Shown: positions 1 through 14,649 of the stretch, one piece after another
Layout: every line of letters starts with the position of its first letter
Numbering within the stretch: the first letter of the stretch is position 1
NCBI RefSeq assembly: GCF_037975245.1
Contig: NC_092579.1
Coordinates: forward strand, 29,475,666-29,539,665
DNA from: Apostichopus japonicus
Lineage: Eukaryota; Echinodermata; Holothuroidea; Aspidochirotida; Stichopodidae
Reading direction: 5' to 3'
DNA: 64,000 bases
Program-made: the position numbers and the translations under genes
The notes under the pieces: model-generated
Told to the model about the DNA's origin: nothing
Seen by the model: only the letters and a program-made list of their open reading frames with translations
Database searches by the model: none

Positions 1-221
1 TTATTTGCTGGTCATCTTGAGATTAACTTTATAAAAATGGTAAACGACTTATGCATCAATGCATCAATTCTAATACACTACAGTACCTATATAGTAGATT
101 CCAAGATGGCTGTGTACAAATATGAATATAAGTCAAGGAGGTCGAGGTCGAGCTAGTACAGGTTACAATAGTAGAACCAGAGAGCTGTCTGGTACACAGT
201 AACTAGTACATAGGTAGTACC

Positions 222-1135
222 TGTAACAAGCTATGACTATGCTTACATTTACACCCTATAGGATTTCTATGTTAAAGCAGGGTGCAACTTGGAAGGTGTC
301 ACAAGCTATGACTATGGTTACATTTACACCATATTGGATTTCTTTATAGCAGGGTGCTACTTGGAATGTGTAACAGGCTATGAGTTTGCTACATTTACAC
401 CCGATAAGATTTCTTTCCTGTAGTAAGGTGCTACTTGGAATGTGTAACAGGCTATGACTATGGTTACATTTACACCATATTGGATTTCTTTATAGCAGGG
501 TGCTACTTGGAAGGTGTCACAAGCTATGACTATGCTTACATTTACACCCTAAAGGATGTCTATGTTAAAGCAGGGTGCTACTTGGAAGGTGTCACAAGCT
601 ATGACTATGCTTACATTTACACCCTACAGGATTTCTATGTTAAAGCAGGGTGCTACTTGGAAGGTGTCACAAGCTATGACTATGCTTACATTTACACCCT
701 ACAGGATTTCTATGTTAAAGCAGGGTGCTACTTGGAAGGTGTCACAAGCTATGACTATGCTTACATTTACACCCTAAAGGATGTCTATGTTAAAGCAGGG
801 TGCTACTTGGAAGGTGTCACAAGCTATGACTATGCTTACATTTACACCCTACAGGATTTCTATGTTAAAGCAGGGTGCTACTTGGAAGGTGTCACAAGCT
901 ATGACTATGCTTACATTTACACCCTACAGGATTTCTATGTTAAGGCAGGGTGCTACTTGGAAGGTGTCACAAGCTATGACTATGCTTACATTTACACCCT
1001 ATAGGATTTCTATGCTAAATCAGGGTGCTACTTGGAATGTGTAACAGGCTCTGAATAAGCTTACATTTACACCCTATATGATTTCTTTTCTGTAGTAGGG
1101 TGCTACTTCCAACCTGTAACAGGCTATGGCTACCG
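222..1135. repeat. 75-bp minisatellite with 225-bp higher-order unit
   Basis: About a dozen tandem copies of a 75-bp unit, recognisable by GCTATGACTATG and TTACATTTACACCCTA. In the centre (about 549-1000) two variants alternate: one reads CCCTAAAGGATGTC and the other CCCTACAGGATTTC. Their order is A-B-B-A-B-B, giving a 225-bp higher-order repeat present twice. Edge units are more diverged. The unit is a multiple of 3 and lacks stops in some frames, so open frames of 70-190 codons arise with a 25-residue period. I read these as repeat by-products, because the outer units carry stops in the same frame. Confidence 0.93.
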
Positions 1136-1139
1136 CTTG

Positions 1140-2400
1140 CTTTTCTCCCTATATATTGATTTGCTGTATAGTTGGGTGCTACATGGCACTTGCTACAATC
1201 CGTTCCATACTTACTGTATATTGATAGCTTCGCCTTGTTGGGTTGTTACTGTACGGATGGGTAGTATACCACAACTATGGTATGAACTAATGAATGTTTG
1301 CACAGGCCACTAAAACACAATATACACTGATATACAAAATCTGTGTAAATCCGTTTCACTCAATAAATAATTTATTTATATTTATATCTATATTATTATT
1401 GGATTCAGTTTACACCTTCCATCTGGACGCTTTCTTTTGTGCTGCAGAAGTTGACACGTGAAAGTACTATTATTGGTGATGTGAGTCGATTTGATAGCCA
1501 ACCTCTTATAAGATGGGAGTCGATAAATACACCATTGTTACGACACGTCATATATTCCAGCCACGTGTGTATTAAAAAAAAAAACACTAGATGAGCCACT
1601 GCCTAGGTAAGATATTTTATCGAGTCATATAACTGCGCCAACGATCTCCAAATAATAAAAGAGTCTGCCTCATAAATCGGAGTCGATACAAGTCTAATTT
1701 AAACATTTCAGAGAATTGTGACTTTCAAGACACCTTTATTGCCTTGACTATGCAAACAATAATAGTGATAGGCCTATTCTGGTCAACTCTTTTGAAACGA
1801 TTGTAAGATGGAGTTTTATATGCAGAAACAGATACGCACTGAGACAATAGGCTTCTATTTATCAATGGACGCTGCCACAAACAATGGATTTCCATATATC
1901 CAAAAGAAGACGAGTTAATAATAAAATAATAATAATAAGAAGTCGTTTCATAAGTTAAAGCTTTTGCGAGTAAAATTGAGACCGAGAGCTCGTTATAGTC
2001 GAGGTAAATCCCATTTTCAAGGAGATAATGGCAATTCATTTCAAAGGTGCTTTTTCTTTCGTCGATTTTTGGAAAAGCATGAAAGTAACCGAAAATTAGT
2101 TGCTCGTTGCAAACATTGACGTTTATGTACACATTAAAACCACAGACCGTTATATGAACGAATATTCTGAACAGCTCGATTTAACGACGGAGAAGTAATT
2201 TCAGTCGTGATATATCACTAATCTTCCAATAATACATGAAAGTGAAACTTGATTCAAGACGAATATGGTACCTTCCGAATAAAATGTTACGTTAATGGCA
2301 TCTCCAGGAAACGTTCTTATTATTAAGTTTTATGAAAGGCAACAGTGTAAACAGAATAATCCTATTATTGTCTAAACCCAAATCGAAGTAAACTATCGCC
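1140..2400. other. No gene seen
   Basis: Unique-looking AT-rich sequence without a supported exon. The small open frames on the minus strand (about 1405-1599 and 1725-2132) have no recognisable motif or splice context. A run of about 14 C follows at 2409-2422. Confidence 0.6.
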
Positions 2401-2505
2401 CGTAAACACCCCCCCCCCCCCCGCCCACTCCTCCTCTGAAACATCAGCAATCCCGTCCGTCTATACCGTCTTGATTAAAGAACTGTGTTCAGTGTTGATA
2501 TTAAA

Positions 2506-2533
2506 TTATATATATATGTTCATATAGATAGAT

Positions 2534-2623
<90 letters not shown>

Positions 2624-2737
2624 CTATACATGTATATATATATATATATGTATATATATATAAATATATATATATACATGTATATATATATATATATATA
2701 TTTACATATATATATATACATGTATGTATATATGCAT

Positions 2738-2790
<53 letters not shown>

Positions 2791-2803
2791 TATATATATA
2801 CAC

Positions 2804-2852
<49 letters not shown>

Positions 2853-2866
2853 TATAAAGTATACAA
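2506..2866. repeat. TA-dinucleotide microsatellite
   Basis: About 360 bp of TA repeats interrupted by ACATG, ACAT and AAATA variants. Long alternating Tyr-Ile frames on both strands come from the repeat and are not genes. A second TA run lies at 3529-3580. Confidence 0.97.
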
Positions 2867-2869
2867 TTT

Positions 2870-3523
2870 ACACCATAAGAAATAAAAATCGGTCCAAGGA
2901 GGACAATATTTACTGCTGCACCGGCCTGTGGGCTGTATTAATTAATCAATCATTTAGGCCAACCTGTCTTCTGTAGGTGTTATATGACCTCGTGTTATTT
3001 TACCAATACATGAAGACCGGCGATCAGATACATACAAATAAATTATAATAGATGAAGTGTCAATCATGGTTTGGGCTCTATCAAGATTTTTGTCTCATTC
3101 AATCAACGGTGATTTATAACATGTTGTCTGTCCGTGTACTTATTAGTTTTGTTTCCGGTATCGTTTACCAACTCAAACTATCAGCGATATGTTGCCTGAC
3201 AATTGCGAACACAAGGTCAAGACATTTTACAAATAAAGTTTATGTAATTTTATTATGAAGACGCCATGAATCACACATTTTCTTTGCAACCCCACAAAAA
3301 AAAGTGATTGTGATATGTATCGGGGCGTATAATTGCGTTTGTATTGGTGTTGTGATGTTTTTAACTAAAGTGATGTTTTCCAAGTTTCATATAAATATAT
3401 CACGATATCGTTGTTAGGAGAACAAACAGTAGAATGGAAACTCCCATATCGCAACAACAACGGTGGGATATATTTATATCTATATACCTAGATGAAAAAT
3501 CAAGAAAACAATTCTTTTAATCA

Positions 3524-3581
<58 letters not shown>

Positions 3582-6500
3582 TAAAGCCAATAGGTCGTGA
3601 AATCCTGATTTATGTAGCTATGTGACGTTACGAAGTTTGAATATGAAGCCAAAAATATATATATTTATGACTTGGTGAAAAAGTTCATTCTCTGTAACAT
3701 CTGAGGTTAATTTCAATATGCTAGTCCCCGAAGACATAGTTAAATCAGTTTAGGTCAATGCACTTCCAAAAAAGAACCGCGAGTTCGTGTAGTAAACGCA
3801 AGCAAAACAACGGTGATAAAGGTATAGGATTGATAAAAGTACACGAGGGCTGAATACAGCGTGTATTCTACTTGCATTTACTGTACATAACCCAAAGTTT
3901 CAAACTGCATAGAAAGAAGTCTTCTCTCTCCTTTCTCCTATCAACAAACGAAACGAAGTCAGCTACATTTAGTGCACTACTTTTGCAATCGCAAGTCAAA
4001 GAACAACACCATATATTTAGCCTCTTTCAATTAACTTTAAAATGTGTCCTTAATTGGCATCACTAATCTAATAAAAAGCTCGCACAGAATCATCAGTGTG
4101 CGGAATATTATACATATACCGAAGAAAAAGTCATATTATCCTCGTATATTAACTCGAATAACAACAAATATTGTACAAATACTCTAAACAAAAATTACCA
4201 ACTCTTCCTCGGTCAAATAATCTATCCTGCAAAAATATGTAATAAGGAAACGGTTTTAAATCCCCGAGGAGTTTTGCAAAAACCACACTGTTATTATCTT
4301 ATACGCTGCGAATTTATATTTATGTTTTGAGTTTTCGTAGTGTGACCATTGTATGCAAATACTGTGTCCAGCCTTGTCGTTAGGGACACTTTCATTCGTG
4401 GGGCTATGATGTAAATACTAATAATAACAACATTTAGTCATAGTTAGATACTGGTTTAGACTTTAAAAGCTTAGAGAAGGCACTGTTGAATTTTATCGAT
4501 ATGGTCAAAATGAGAACCATATTTTAGAATCTTCCACTTACTGACATTGTCTTAGTTACTTCTGAATATGTGTTGCTTATTAAGGTTTCATGAACAAACA
4601 TTTGATATTTAAGAAATAACACTGGGGTGGGGGCGGGCTAGGAGAGGGCTTGGTGTTTTTCAGATGAGAATCTATTTCATTTAGCTCTCCATGGGATGAT
4701 TTTATTGAAGTAAAATTAAGATATTCTTCCAGACTTTCTCAGCGAAGATTGTACTTTAACACTTAACTGTAATTCCATAGCATTTCCAACCCCTTCGAAA
4801 CAGCTTATAAACCCAAATCAACAAGGGACGTTTAATGGTGCATACTAAGATGGCGTACGTTATATACCGCCAACACAGAGCTCAATTGCATGCAGTAGCA
4901 CTCCAATAACTCACTTGCACAATAACATGACGACTTACTTGCAATCAAATTTATATACATGGAGGCGCAACCATCAATAACAAATGCAAGATATGGACTT
5001 CAAATTTGTCTGCTGACAATTACTTAAGGTTATCTCTCTTCATCTGAGTCAAACAAAGTACGAAGTTTCCTGGGAGTTCAATAGTCTCCACTGGCAAATT
5101 AATAAATGAAATAAAGGGAACGTTCTATTATCAATTTCCGATGATATTATTTGGAAATTTGTATATCTATTTTTATTTTGACTTCAAACATTAACTTGTC
5201 TGAAAAAAATCATTTCATTTTAAGAATTAAAGGCACTTACCAATTTATATATATATATTTTTTTAAAGCAAATATATACAACTTTATTGTTATAATCTAT
5301 TAAGTTAAACATTGGTCCAGGGAGCTTTGTTTTTCATTTACAAGGGACGGTATATTCCAAGTGCGCCATTAAACGATAAACCCCATAATTTGAATAAAAT
5401 AAAAGTGATAGATTTGATATATCATATCATAGCTTAATTAAACTTCAAATTTAAACAAACCTTACATGCATTCGCTTCTTTAAAAAGAGAAAATGTTTCG
5501 TACTAGTTGGAATAGTTGGATTAATTTCCCTTTACACCCTTTAAGCAAACGCTATACATACATAGTAGCCTATAGCATTTGCTAAGGCTTGAGAAAAAGA
5601 GGAACTATTGAAAATTTGTTTACATAAATTGTACTTAATACTTGAAGCTTGTGTAAAACTAGAAATAGGTTACATTGACTTATAAAACAAAACAAAAATG
5701 TGCACAAACAGTAGTTCTATTTCGAATGCTCCATATAAAATTGTACTTTGGTAAGGATTGAAAAATAGTAGAAACATGAGGTTAATTTGAATATGGTCAT
5801 ATTTAATGTGAAGGTGAAGAAATATTTTTTTCTAACGTTTGCAAAAGTAAATGATATGATTGTGTACAGGTAAGTAGTATCTGTAATTATATATAATTAA
5901 TAGTATTATCTTTGGTCACAAAACAATCTTCAAAATAGTAATATAAGGTTGCGCATAAATAAAGTTTATCGTTGCATATAAGCTTTTGCAAATAAACACT
6001 GTTTCTATAATGATTGAATGAATTAATGTTCTTTGTTAAGGTTATTCACAAGTTTGTGTCGCTAATGAGGTTGTGTATGAAATATCACTCTTTTAAGGTT
6101 TCAAAAGTTGTGGTATAACTGAAAAGTTGTTTAAATCTTATTTTAAAACCTTAATGCCGGTGGTCTTTGATTTAGAAAGTTTGTGCGAATGATTTGAATT
6201 ATTTCCTGTAAAAACTACAAGTTAGGTCTTATATCATAATTTTTATAAATAAGTTTAAAATAAATATCAACGATTTACAAATTTTGCTTTAAAAGGTTTG
6301 AAAAATGGTACTATTCCTGACGTTGGATATAAATTATAAATAGCCTGTTGCTAAGATTTGAATTAATTAGTAGCTTTTAATAACTAGAATCGTGTAAAAG
6401 TTTCACGAAAGTGTATAGGTCTACCTATATCCCTACTTTGAAGTCTTCAAACATAGTACATTTAATAAGGTTGTGCATGAACTTAATTCATCGATTCCTA

Positions 6501-9500
6501 CATAAGCTTTCGAAAATTAATACTCTTTCTAAGGTTCCAATCATTTAAAATACTAATAACTATTTCATAAATTTGGGATGCTACTGACCCTTGGTTGCGT
6601 ATTACATTTAATAAACTCTTCCTAGGTATGAAACATTTTAACATTTATCAGATTTTATTCAAATTGGATTCAGGTTGTACAAATTAGTGAAAGGGTACTT
6701 TTTGCACGGTTGGAATCAATAATGCCTCCTTTATGTATAAATTACTGTAAGTCATGACATATTAACTTTCATAAAGTCGTGCTTAACTTTTTTTTTACTA
6801 AAATATTGCATAACCAGCTAACTTGCAATCACATACCCCTAAAGAGTCCTGTTTCTAAGACTTGAATAAATTATTAGTATAAGTAACATACCTTTTCTAC
6901 GTTCACAGATTAACAAGAACAATTTGAATACGACTTATCACTAAAACAAATTACCATAATTCTTCTAAAGCGGTTGCATATTAATTAAATTTATAACGGT
7001 AATGTTGCGCGTAAGTTCGCTTATTCCCATGGATTTTCAAAATACATTTCATATTTATTTCTAATATATTTATTATTTCTTGGATATAAAGAGCAACCAA
7101 AGAGATAAAAAGTGGACTTAATTGACAGAAAACATTGAATCAATAAGTGCAACCATTTCAAGAACATGTTTTTTTTTTTTGGGGGGGGGGGGGGAATGTA
7201 TTTACCCTTACAAATATTGATTCGAAAATAGGGGAATAAACTGCTAAATGGTTTCAGGGTACCGTTCTTAATATGATAATAATAATATTTTTCTTTTGTA
7301 TCAAACATGATTTCTATTTGATTACCGCCTCCTATCGAAAATGAAATCTCAATATTCCCTGTTCAGGGATCTCTCGAGAATAATTTAAGTTTAAATTATT
7401 ATTCTTTGCAATAAAACTAAGATTTGACGTATTACTAAAAAACAAATCCATTAGTAATATGCTTTCTTAAAGTTGTTTACTTAATTGGATATTGAATTTC
7501 TTGTCATAAATGATCAATGAAACAATTTGATAATTAACTGCCGTAATCCGATCACTTGTTAATATTATTCCTAGGGCACGTGCGATACAGTAAACCAAAC
7601 ATATATTGTTGATTCCAACGGGATGCTTAGGCAACGTGGCGTAACTACTTAACATGTATGTTTCTGCTAGTACAATGTTTGCACGTGTATGTGATTGTAG
7701 GCCTACGTGTTATATATGCTGCCGTACACAAATCATTAAACGCACGTGCTTGCTGCTACCCCGAATCTTGTCAAAACATTGTGGACTCTTAAAAAAATAA
7801 AAAAATAAATATACCTAGTAAGTCTTTGGGGTAATTCCTTTGGTATCATAGCTTTACTGGTACAAACTTTTAAGATATTTTATCAATTCTTGAAATATGT
7901 ATAGTAGCTATGTGTTGAATAATTCTATGACTTCTGTGAATATTATACGAAGGCTGTATAAAAAACTTTACACTTATTATCCAGCTTAAACTTCCCTCAC
8001 TTAATTGCCCTCCTTAGTTGTGTGTATGCCGATAACAATGTGCTTGGTACCGGGGTGTCTTTGCACAAATGAAATGTCTGATCATATTTCAGTTTGTTAA
8101 AAGAGTTCTCATTGAGCGTATATTCGTGCTTACAAACGATTATTATATTAATGACACTGCAGCCTTATCATACAGAATATAACCAGAAAGCTGCAAAACA
8201 TCAAGACTAATTAATCTAAAATTATTTTTATTTTCTCAGGGCTCCGTTTGTGTGAAATGTTTAGAGGAAATTCAATGTTTTGATAACAACTGATTTCTAC
8301 AGATTTCGTTATATTAAAAGAATCTACGTTTTATTTTTGTTACACACATTTCAGTTATGACAGAGTACTATTATATGATCCCAAGTACCCACTCTCACAA
8401 TTGTTCAACAATATTGTTTAATTCCATAATTTTCATTCATACTTTTTAGAAATGAACTTTGCTTTCGTACTACATTGTACCAAATAACAAACCTACGGGA
8501 TCTTTTTTTAAGATAGGTTTTTTTATTCTCAGAAGGAACACCTAGGATGATAGAATAAAGTGAAAATTTATAAAGTGGTTTAGATATAAATATGCTTGGA
8601 TATTCCAATAACACTCTAGGGTACATACTACAAAATGTCTAACATGTTATTTAGTATAAACAATTCAGATAGTGTTTCGGTTTCGTGTGTTAATGGAACA
8701 TCAAGTTTGAAACATGAAAGAGCTATTGTTAATACTATAGTGCTAAACTTTGTTTATTAATATCTTACAACATTTTTTTAAAAACTTATTTCAAATGCAA
8801 TATAAAATTATATATCTTAATATTGTGACTCAACATGGAAAAATCACAAGTGTCACGTATGTATACAATAACCCCCCCCCCCCACCTCCTCCCCTCTTCT
8901 TTTTTAGTTTGTACTTGGTACAGAAAGATTATTGTTTAAATTTGTGATTAATTGAAGTGACGAACATTAAGAAATATGCAGTATACCCCATTTTAATTGC
9001 ATCTTACCAAACATTTGGTGCATTTGGACTATATAACAAACTAGAAAAATACTGCGTTTTTCAGGTTTAATTTTTTTGTTCCAATTTTATGTATATGTCC
9101 CTCTGCAGAGTTATCCTCGGTATAAAAATACTATCAATTTTTCGTACAGTTGTTGGACTGCAAGATATACTGACACCATTGTGTACGACAAATTTTTACA
9201 ATCTTTAGTTGAAAAATGATTTGTTTCGATGTCAATTCATCACAGACCTGTGTTAACAGTGTAAATAAAATTAATAAAATTAAGTTGTGACCAGTCTTGT
9301 CATCCACAATAACCTTACTGGTTTGGTAAATAAGTTTTCAATTATTTAACTCCCTTACTGTAGGCCTATAAGTGGAATTCATTACAACATTAGTTTTATT
9401 CGGATGTCATGAATATGAACGCTATCTGATAAAATTATTACAAATTTAACATTTACAGTTCAATTAAACAGAAAACAAAAAAAACAAAGAAAGTTGCAAT

Positions 9501-10550
9501 GTCAACCATTTTACATATTTTCCCCCCTACGAACTACTGGTGTATAACTGCAGAGATGATTACAACTAAAGCTTATTTCGGTTTTTTTAAAGGTCTTGCA
9601 GTTACAAACGTTTAATAATTTACAGGTTTATTTTAAGATATAAACCGAGAACTCATAATTGACAATAAATTTGAGGGATATTACTAGGATGACTTTTTTT
9701 TTAGTAAATTGAATAATATATTGAAAGTCTTTTTTTATTAATTCTAGTCGAGAATGTCGAAAAATTAAATATTGTCCAAAAACAACTAATGACTACTTCA
9801 AGAAGTACAGGCAACAAACAAAGACCAGTTTACTTGCCGTAAAAATAAGTAAATTAATTAATCAATAAGTCAATCAATAATTAATAACTATATAAAAGAA
9901 ACTGTTTCTACACATAGTAAACGTTGACTTACCAGTGCGTATTATATCCCAACAAAATTTTACGACATTTACTTTAGTGAATGTTGGTCTTGAAATTAAA
10001 AGGAAATATAATTTGAAGACAAACAAGTTGGTCTTAGAACACAAAGTGACACCAAGAAAGAAAAAATTGTTCCTTTAAAAAAAAAATAGTTTAAGTTTGT
10101 ACCTGTAATTGGTTAAATTATCTTTAATTCATTTTATTATTGTCGACAATAAGGTCAAAACAGTAGTATCTCGTAATAATTTAGGCCTTTTTTGGTCTGT
10201 TATTCTTTGCTTTGTATGTATTAGCAAGCCTTCCAAATACCTAAAAATTGAGATTTTTTTGAGGTATTGAAGTTATAATGAAAACACATCTTTCATTAGT
10301 TTAGGTTTGGTTATGGTATATGTATCAATGTGTGATATATATATATGTGATAGTCTCCAACAAAACCACCCTTGGATCCAGTGTTTACAAACTATCTCAT
10401 TGAATATAATTTTCGTATAGTTTTGCCTTATTATTAGCATTGTATTATACTGTTTTCTTGCCCAGTTCTGTTAAACCCCTATGTGTATGTTTTTTATTGC
10501 TTCTTTTCTTTTTCTTTCTCTATATAAAATTTAGATTTTTCTCGTTTTAC
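2870..10550. other. AT-rich gene-free stretch
   Basis: About 7.7 kb in which I see no exon with splice sites and no recognisable protein. It contains the TA run at 3529-3580, a T-run joined to a G-run at about 7170-7194 and a C-run near 8873-8882. The stretch at 8547-8625 is repeated at 12806-12885. The small open frames are what AT-rich DNA would give by chance. Confidence 0.6.
8547..8625. repeat. Dispersed repeat, copy 1 (see 12806-12885)
   Basis: Shares about 75 bp with 12806-12885, including ATAAAGTGGTTTAGA and ATATTCCAATAAC. The copies are diverged. Family not identified. Confidence 0.7.
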
Positions 10551-10557
10551 TTTGTAA

Positions 10558-10668
10558 GGGACCAGACTCGAAAAGTTATCTTACTTCTGGTCCCGCTGCC
10601 TCATTTGCTGTAACTATGTATTACCAAATGTATATCATTGTGATTTAATAGCAGAAATAAACGAAACT
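10558..10668 (+). mobile_element. 3' tail of a non-LTR retrotransposon
   Basis: A perfect 9-bp stem (GGGACCAGA at 10558-10566 with TCTGGTCCC at 10586-10594, 19-nt loop) is followed by TAACTATGTATTACCAAATG and ends in AATAAACGAAACTTAAAA. A hairpin followed by a short repeated A-rich tail is typical of LINE 3' UTRs. The final 55 bp recur near 39217-39270 without the hairpin. No coding part remains next to it, so this is a 5'-truncated insertion. The clade is not certain. Confidence 0.6.
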
Positions 10669-10679
10669 TAAAATAGGAC

Positions 10680-12685
10680 GAGCGTCAAAACTCCCCTCAG
10701 TTAGCGCTTGTATATTTCTTGATTATAGTTATGATGTTAATTTTAATTTGGTTTAATCTAGGAATATCATGCATGCAGAAGTCGATCATTGGCCTACTTG
10801 TTATTGCATGAGCAATATACAGTATATAGTGAGAGCAAAATATAGGTTAGACTTGCATAACTAGGGCCTGTATATAGTCTGTGGTAATAATAACAATAAT
10901 AATAATAATAAAAATATCAAGAATAAATAAGGCTTAAAACATATAGGCCTAGCCGAAAACGAAAATTAATTTAATAATGAACTAGCCTATATACTCGCTT
11001 ATTCTTTGCCGATATTGCAAACTGAAACATGGACATTATTCTATTGTTGCAACTGTAAATTATATACATGAGGCCTTAACTCCTAGTTTTGATCATCATG
11101 ATTAATACTAACTATTAGCGATGCACAGTCACATAATGGTTTGCAACTTTTGTCAGTATGATAGACATTTGTTGTTTAGTCCAACGATAACGACCTTATG
11201 TCGGTAAATGTAACTCAGTACATTTAATATTAGACCTAGCCTATAGGTCCCTAGGCATATTTCAACAATAAGGCCTAGCCTAAGACCCTGGCAAATACCC
11301 CCTCCCCCTCACCCAAATTCTTGGTATAAAAAAAGACATGAGCTAATTTGATTAATTACGCAATCAAGCTGGAATAAATGTGAAGGGTTGGATATATTTC
11401 CTAAATTTCAAAGGATTGTGTTTAAATTGGTTCCATGCAGGTACTGATTAATGTATTGTACATTACGAAAGACCACTTTGCTATTTGTTAAGCATTTAAG
11501 TTAAGGCCTAACGGACGCATTTTACAAGCATTCAGCAACAGTGACTTACCATTAAATATATTGAAAAGCCATTCCCACTTCCAATTTCCGATATGAATTT
11601 CCTGTTTTAAGTGCAATGTGACCCTGATTCGTCCCCAACAATTGAACGAGAGGTTTTGACAAAATTTAGAATGTCATTCATATTGCTCAGCCATCTATCC
11701 ACAGAAGCTACCGTGGGATAGGTCCCTATACCGCACGTTAGCATTACACGCAGCCATTATTAGGCAACCAATTTGAACACACAAAACTGCATAGCACGCA
11801 TCACGCTATAATAAACATGACCTTTGACCGGCAAAGAAGGGAATGAAAAGGGGATTTCCCTCTCAATACCCGCAAATCCCATACGTCATTGAGAAAAAAC
11901 TACGGAAGTGGCTCCGTGCCGTTTCTGAAACCTTACGTAATAGTTTTGTGGCATTTTGTATTTAAGCCTAACCGTTGTAAGATGAATGTGGAAACAACTT
12001 CTGTAGACGTAAATAAAGAGGCATTTTGAGAATAACTGCTTCCGATCAAATTAAAAGAATAAAAGTGTAAGGCGGTAAGAAGGCTGCCAAATGCATACGG
12101 GATATTGTAAGGTTTGCATGAATGGTCAAAGGGAACCGAGAGATTGCATGCTAACTTTTTTTTAAATGAAGGTACTAGGTTGACTATTTTGTTTTGTCAG
12201 TTATACCTTCGTGTGTTCTTGCTTTACAAACATTATTGTACTATTTCTTTCTGTTATCATTTTAGGTTTCGTCACGAATATTACGTAGCGTTTTAAAGTA
12301 TGCTTTCTAAGTAGTTTCCAGCCAGATAACAACTTTGGATACTACTGCGAATCATAAATGTAAGTTACTGTATGTAATATCTTTCGTTGATATCCCGCAA
12401 GGACGATAATAATGTAATGTTTCATTTTGAAATATGGGATATTGGAAGGAAAACACCAAGTCAGGTAATTTGATACACCCGGTTTTGGGGGTTGATAAAG
12501 TGAGTTTGATAAACCTGGATTTCGACCGATATATTCAGATATTTTACTATACCCAGTTATTTTGATAAACATGGATATCAATCGATATACCAAGTTAGTT
12601 TGAAAGTTCGAATTATTACGCAGTATGGTAAACTTTTCATTCATCGTTTAAAAGCTTGTCATGCTTTTTCATTAATGCAGTCCAG
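10680..12685. other. No gene seen
   Basis: AT-rich DNA with a short AAT repeat near 10890-10912 and several AGGCCTA palindromes. No supported exon. Confidence 0.55.
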
Positions 12686-12689
12686 CTCG

Positions 12690-12798
<109 letters not shown>

Positions 12799-12805
12799 CA
12801 AAACA

Positions 12806-12885
12806 TGAATAAAGTGACAATTTTCATAAAGTGGTTTAGAAATAAAATGATTAGATATTCCAATAACGCTCTAAGGAATACTAAC
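12806..12885. repeat. Dispersed repeat, copy 2
   Basis: Matches 8547-8625 in the same orientation. It starts directly beside the TA run, so the insertion may have used that tract. Confidence 0.7.
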
Positions 12886-12889
12886 CACA

Positions 12890-14355
12890 AAATAACAAAA
12901 GAAAAAACAAGAGGATATAGTATTCAACCACAACATGGGTTAGTATTACAATCTTTTGTAATAAAAAACAACAACAATAAACAATAACAACAGCATAATC
13001 ACCAAAAGAAACAAACAAAGGGGTGCTAACTTGAAACAATATCCTCTCCACGATGTTTTAAGTGGGAGACTCGAGAGTTTGTTTGTATTAAAAGAAGAAT
13101 TGTATATATGTAATATAAGTCCATGCATTTTGTGGTGGGGTACTATATCCTTCATGCATATGGGCTGATCGTATGTAAACCAATCAGAAACCAGAATTCG
13201 TACTATCGCCTGTCAACAGGTACTACCGGTAATCATACCCATTTTTCTTATTTCGTGGATTAGATACTCCCGAGGTGGTGGTTTTGCCAGGGCTGGGATA
13301 GCCACCCCACCCCCCCCCCCTCCACACCACCACCCTAGTGAAGTCAGCTTCCGATTCCTCGGCAGGTTCTTGTTTAGTTTTTGCACTTTCAGTTATAGGG
13401 ATGCTTTCCACGACAGTCTAGCAGATCATTCGCCTGGATCCTTTGTATTAGCAAAAGGATTGCCAGGCAATCAAAACAACATATTTGTTTTTGTTTGTTT
13501 TGTTTTGTTTCTGTACCACAGTCTAATTTCCTTTTGACGTTAAGATTCAACATTTCGATGAAACACTGAAGCTCTTTCAGTGAATATAGAGAAAGACGGG
13601 AAATTGTTATATTAAATTTTCGAAAATTTTACTGCCCTATCTGGGCCATCGTAACATCTAGGAAACATAACTTCGTATGTTGAAGACCCCAGACGCAACA
13701 GGTTTTCTGCCACTGCCTATTTTATGTTTAACTGTTTAAATCAAAGTTGGATTCTTCATTTTGTAGATACGATGTACATCTCTGTCTTATTGCAAAACAA
13801 TGAACTATAATGTATAATAGTGTTTTAATCGATATCGAAAGATTTTCAGTCCTTGCACATGCATGTCAGCCTGTATCTGTAACTTAAGACATTTATGAGT
13901 CTTTTTCTACGAATTTCAACCTCATCCTTGTTCGTACTACGTAAGATAAGCTCGTTCGTTGTCCACCTTGAACAATGTTTATATATCAGATCTTTAGGAC
14001 ACACGGATACACTTATTTGTTATCTAAAGCTTGCAGTGGATTCGACCCCCCAAAAAATACTTTATTCCTGGAAATTATCTCCGGTAAAACGAACGAAAAA
14101 GTCAAGTACAAAGATAATTAGGATAGTAAATGCGTTCTCCATACTGTCTAAGATGTTTCTAATTATTGTTAGTTTGTTATAACTTTGTATTATGTTAATC
14201 GGGAAGAACTTCAGACTGACTAGACATTTGCTGCGTGTGGCTCTGTTAAATAGATGGCGCTATCATGTTTTACATTTCATCTGTCAGTGGCGAAGTTACC
14301 TTTCTGCTGTGAATAAGCAATTTGCAGAGGGCTGCGAGATCGTATTAATCATTAT
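12890..14355. other. No gene seen
   Basis: Contains a C-rich patch at about 13300-13335 and otherwise ordinary AT-rich DNA. An open frame at 13895-14182 has no recognisable content. Confidence 0.5.
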
Positions 14356-14360
14356 CCATA

Positions 14361-14605
14361 CGGACGGATGGATGGATGGAAAGATAGACGGACAGACCGA
14401 CAGACAGACAGATATACAGACAGACATATAGCTATACACACAGACGGACGGATGGATGGGTGGACGGACGGCCGGATTGATGGACGGACGGACGGACGGA
14501 TGGATGGATGGACGAATGGACGGATGGACGGACGGATGGATGGATGGTTGGTTGGGATGGTTGGACGGACTGACGGACGGATTGATGGATGGATGGATGG
14601 ATGGT
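14361..14605. repeat. GACG/GATG tetranucleotide microsatellite
   Basis: About 245 bp of imperfect GACG, GATG and CAGA tetranucleotides. It runs up to the truncated second exon of the pseudogene that starts near 14650, so it lies where the missing 5' part of that exon should be. Confidence 0.95.
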
Positions 14606-14649
14606 CTCTTGTCTCACTGTCAGTTTACCTGTCCGTGTCGGTAGATATT

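Noticed and set aside
435-1044. Open frames of up to 189 codons with a 25-residue repeat
   Set aside because: They follow a 75-bp minisatellite whose outer units carry stops in the same frames. No splice signals, and overlapping frames are equally open.
2485-2857. Tyr-Ile repeat frames on both strands
   Set aside because: Produced by TA microsatellite; same at 12672-12812.
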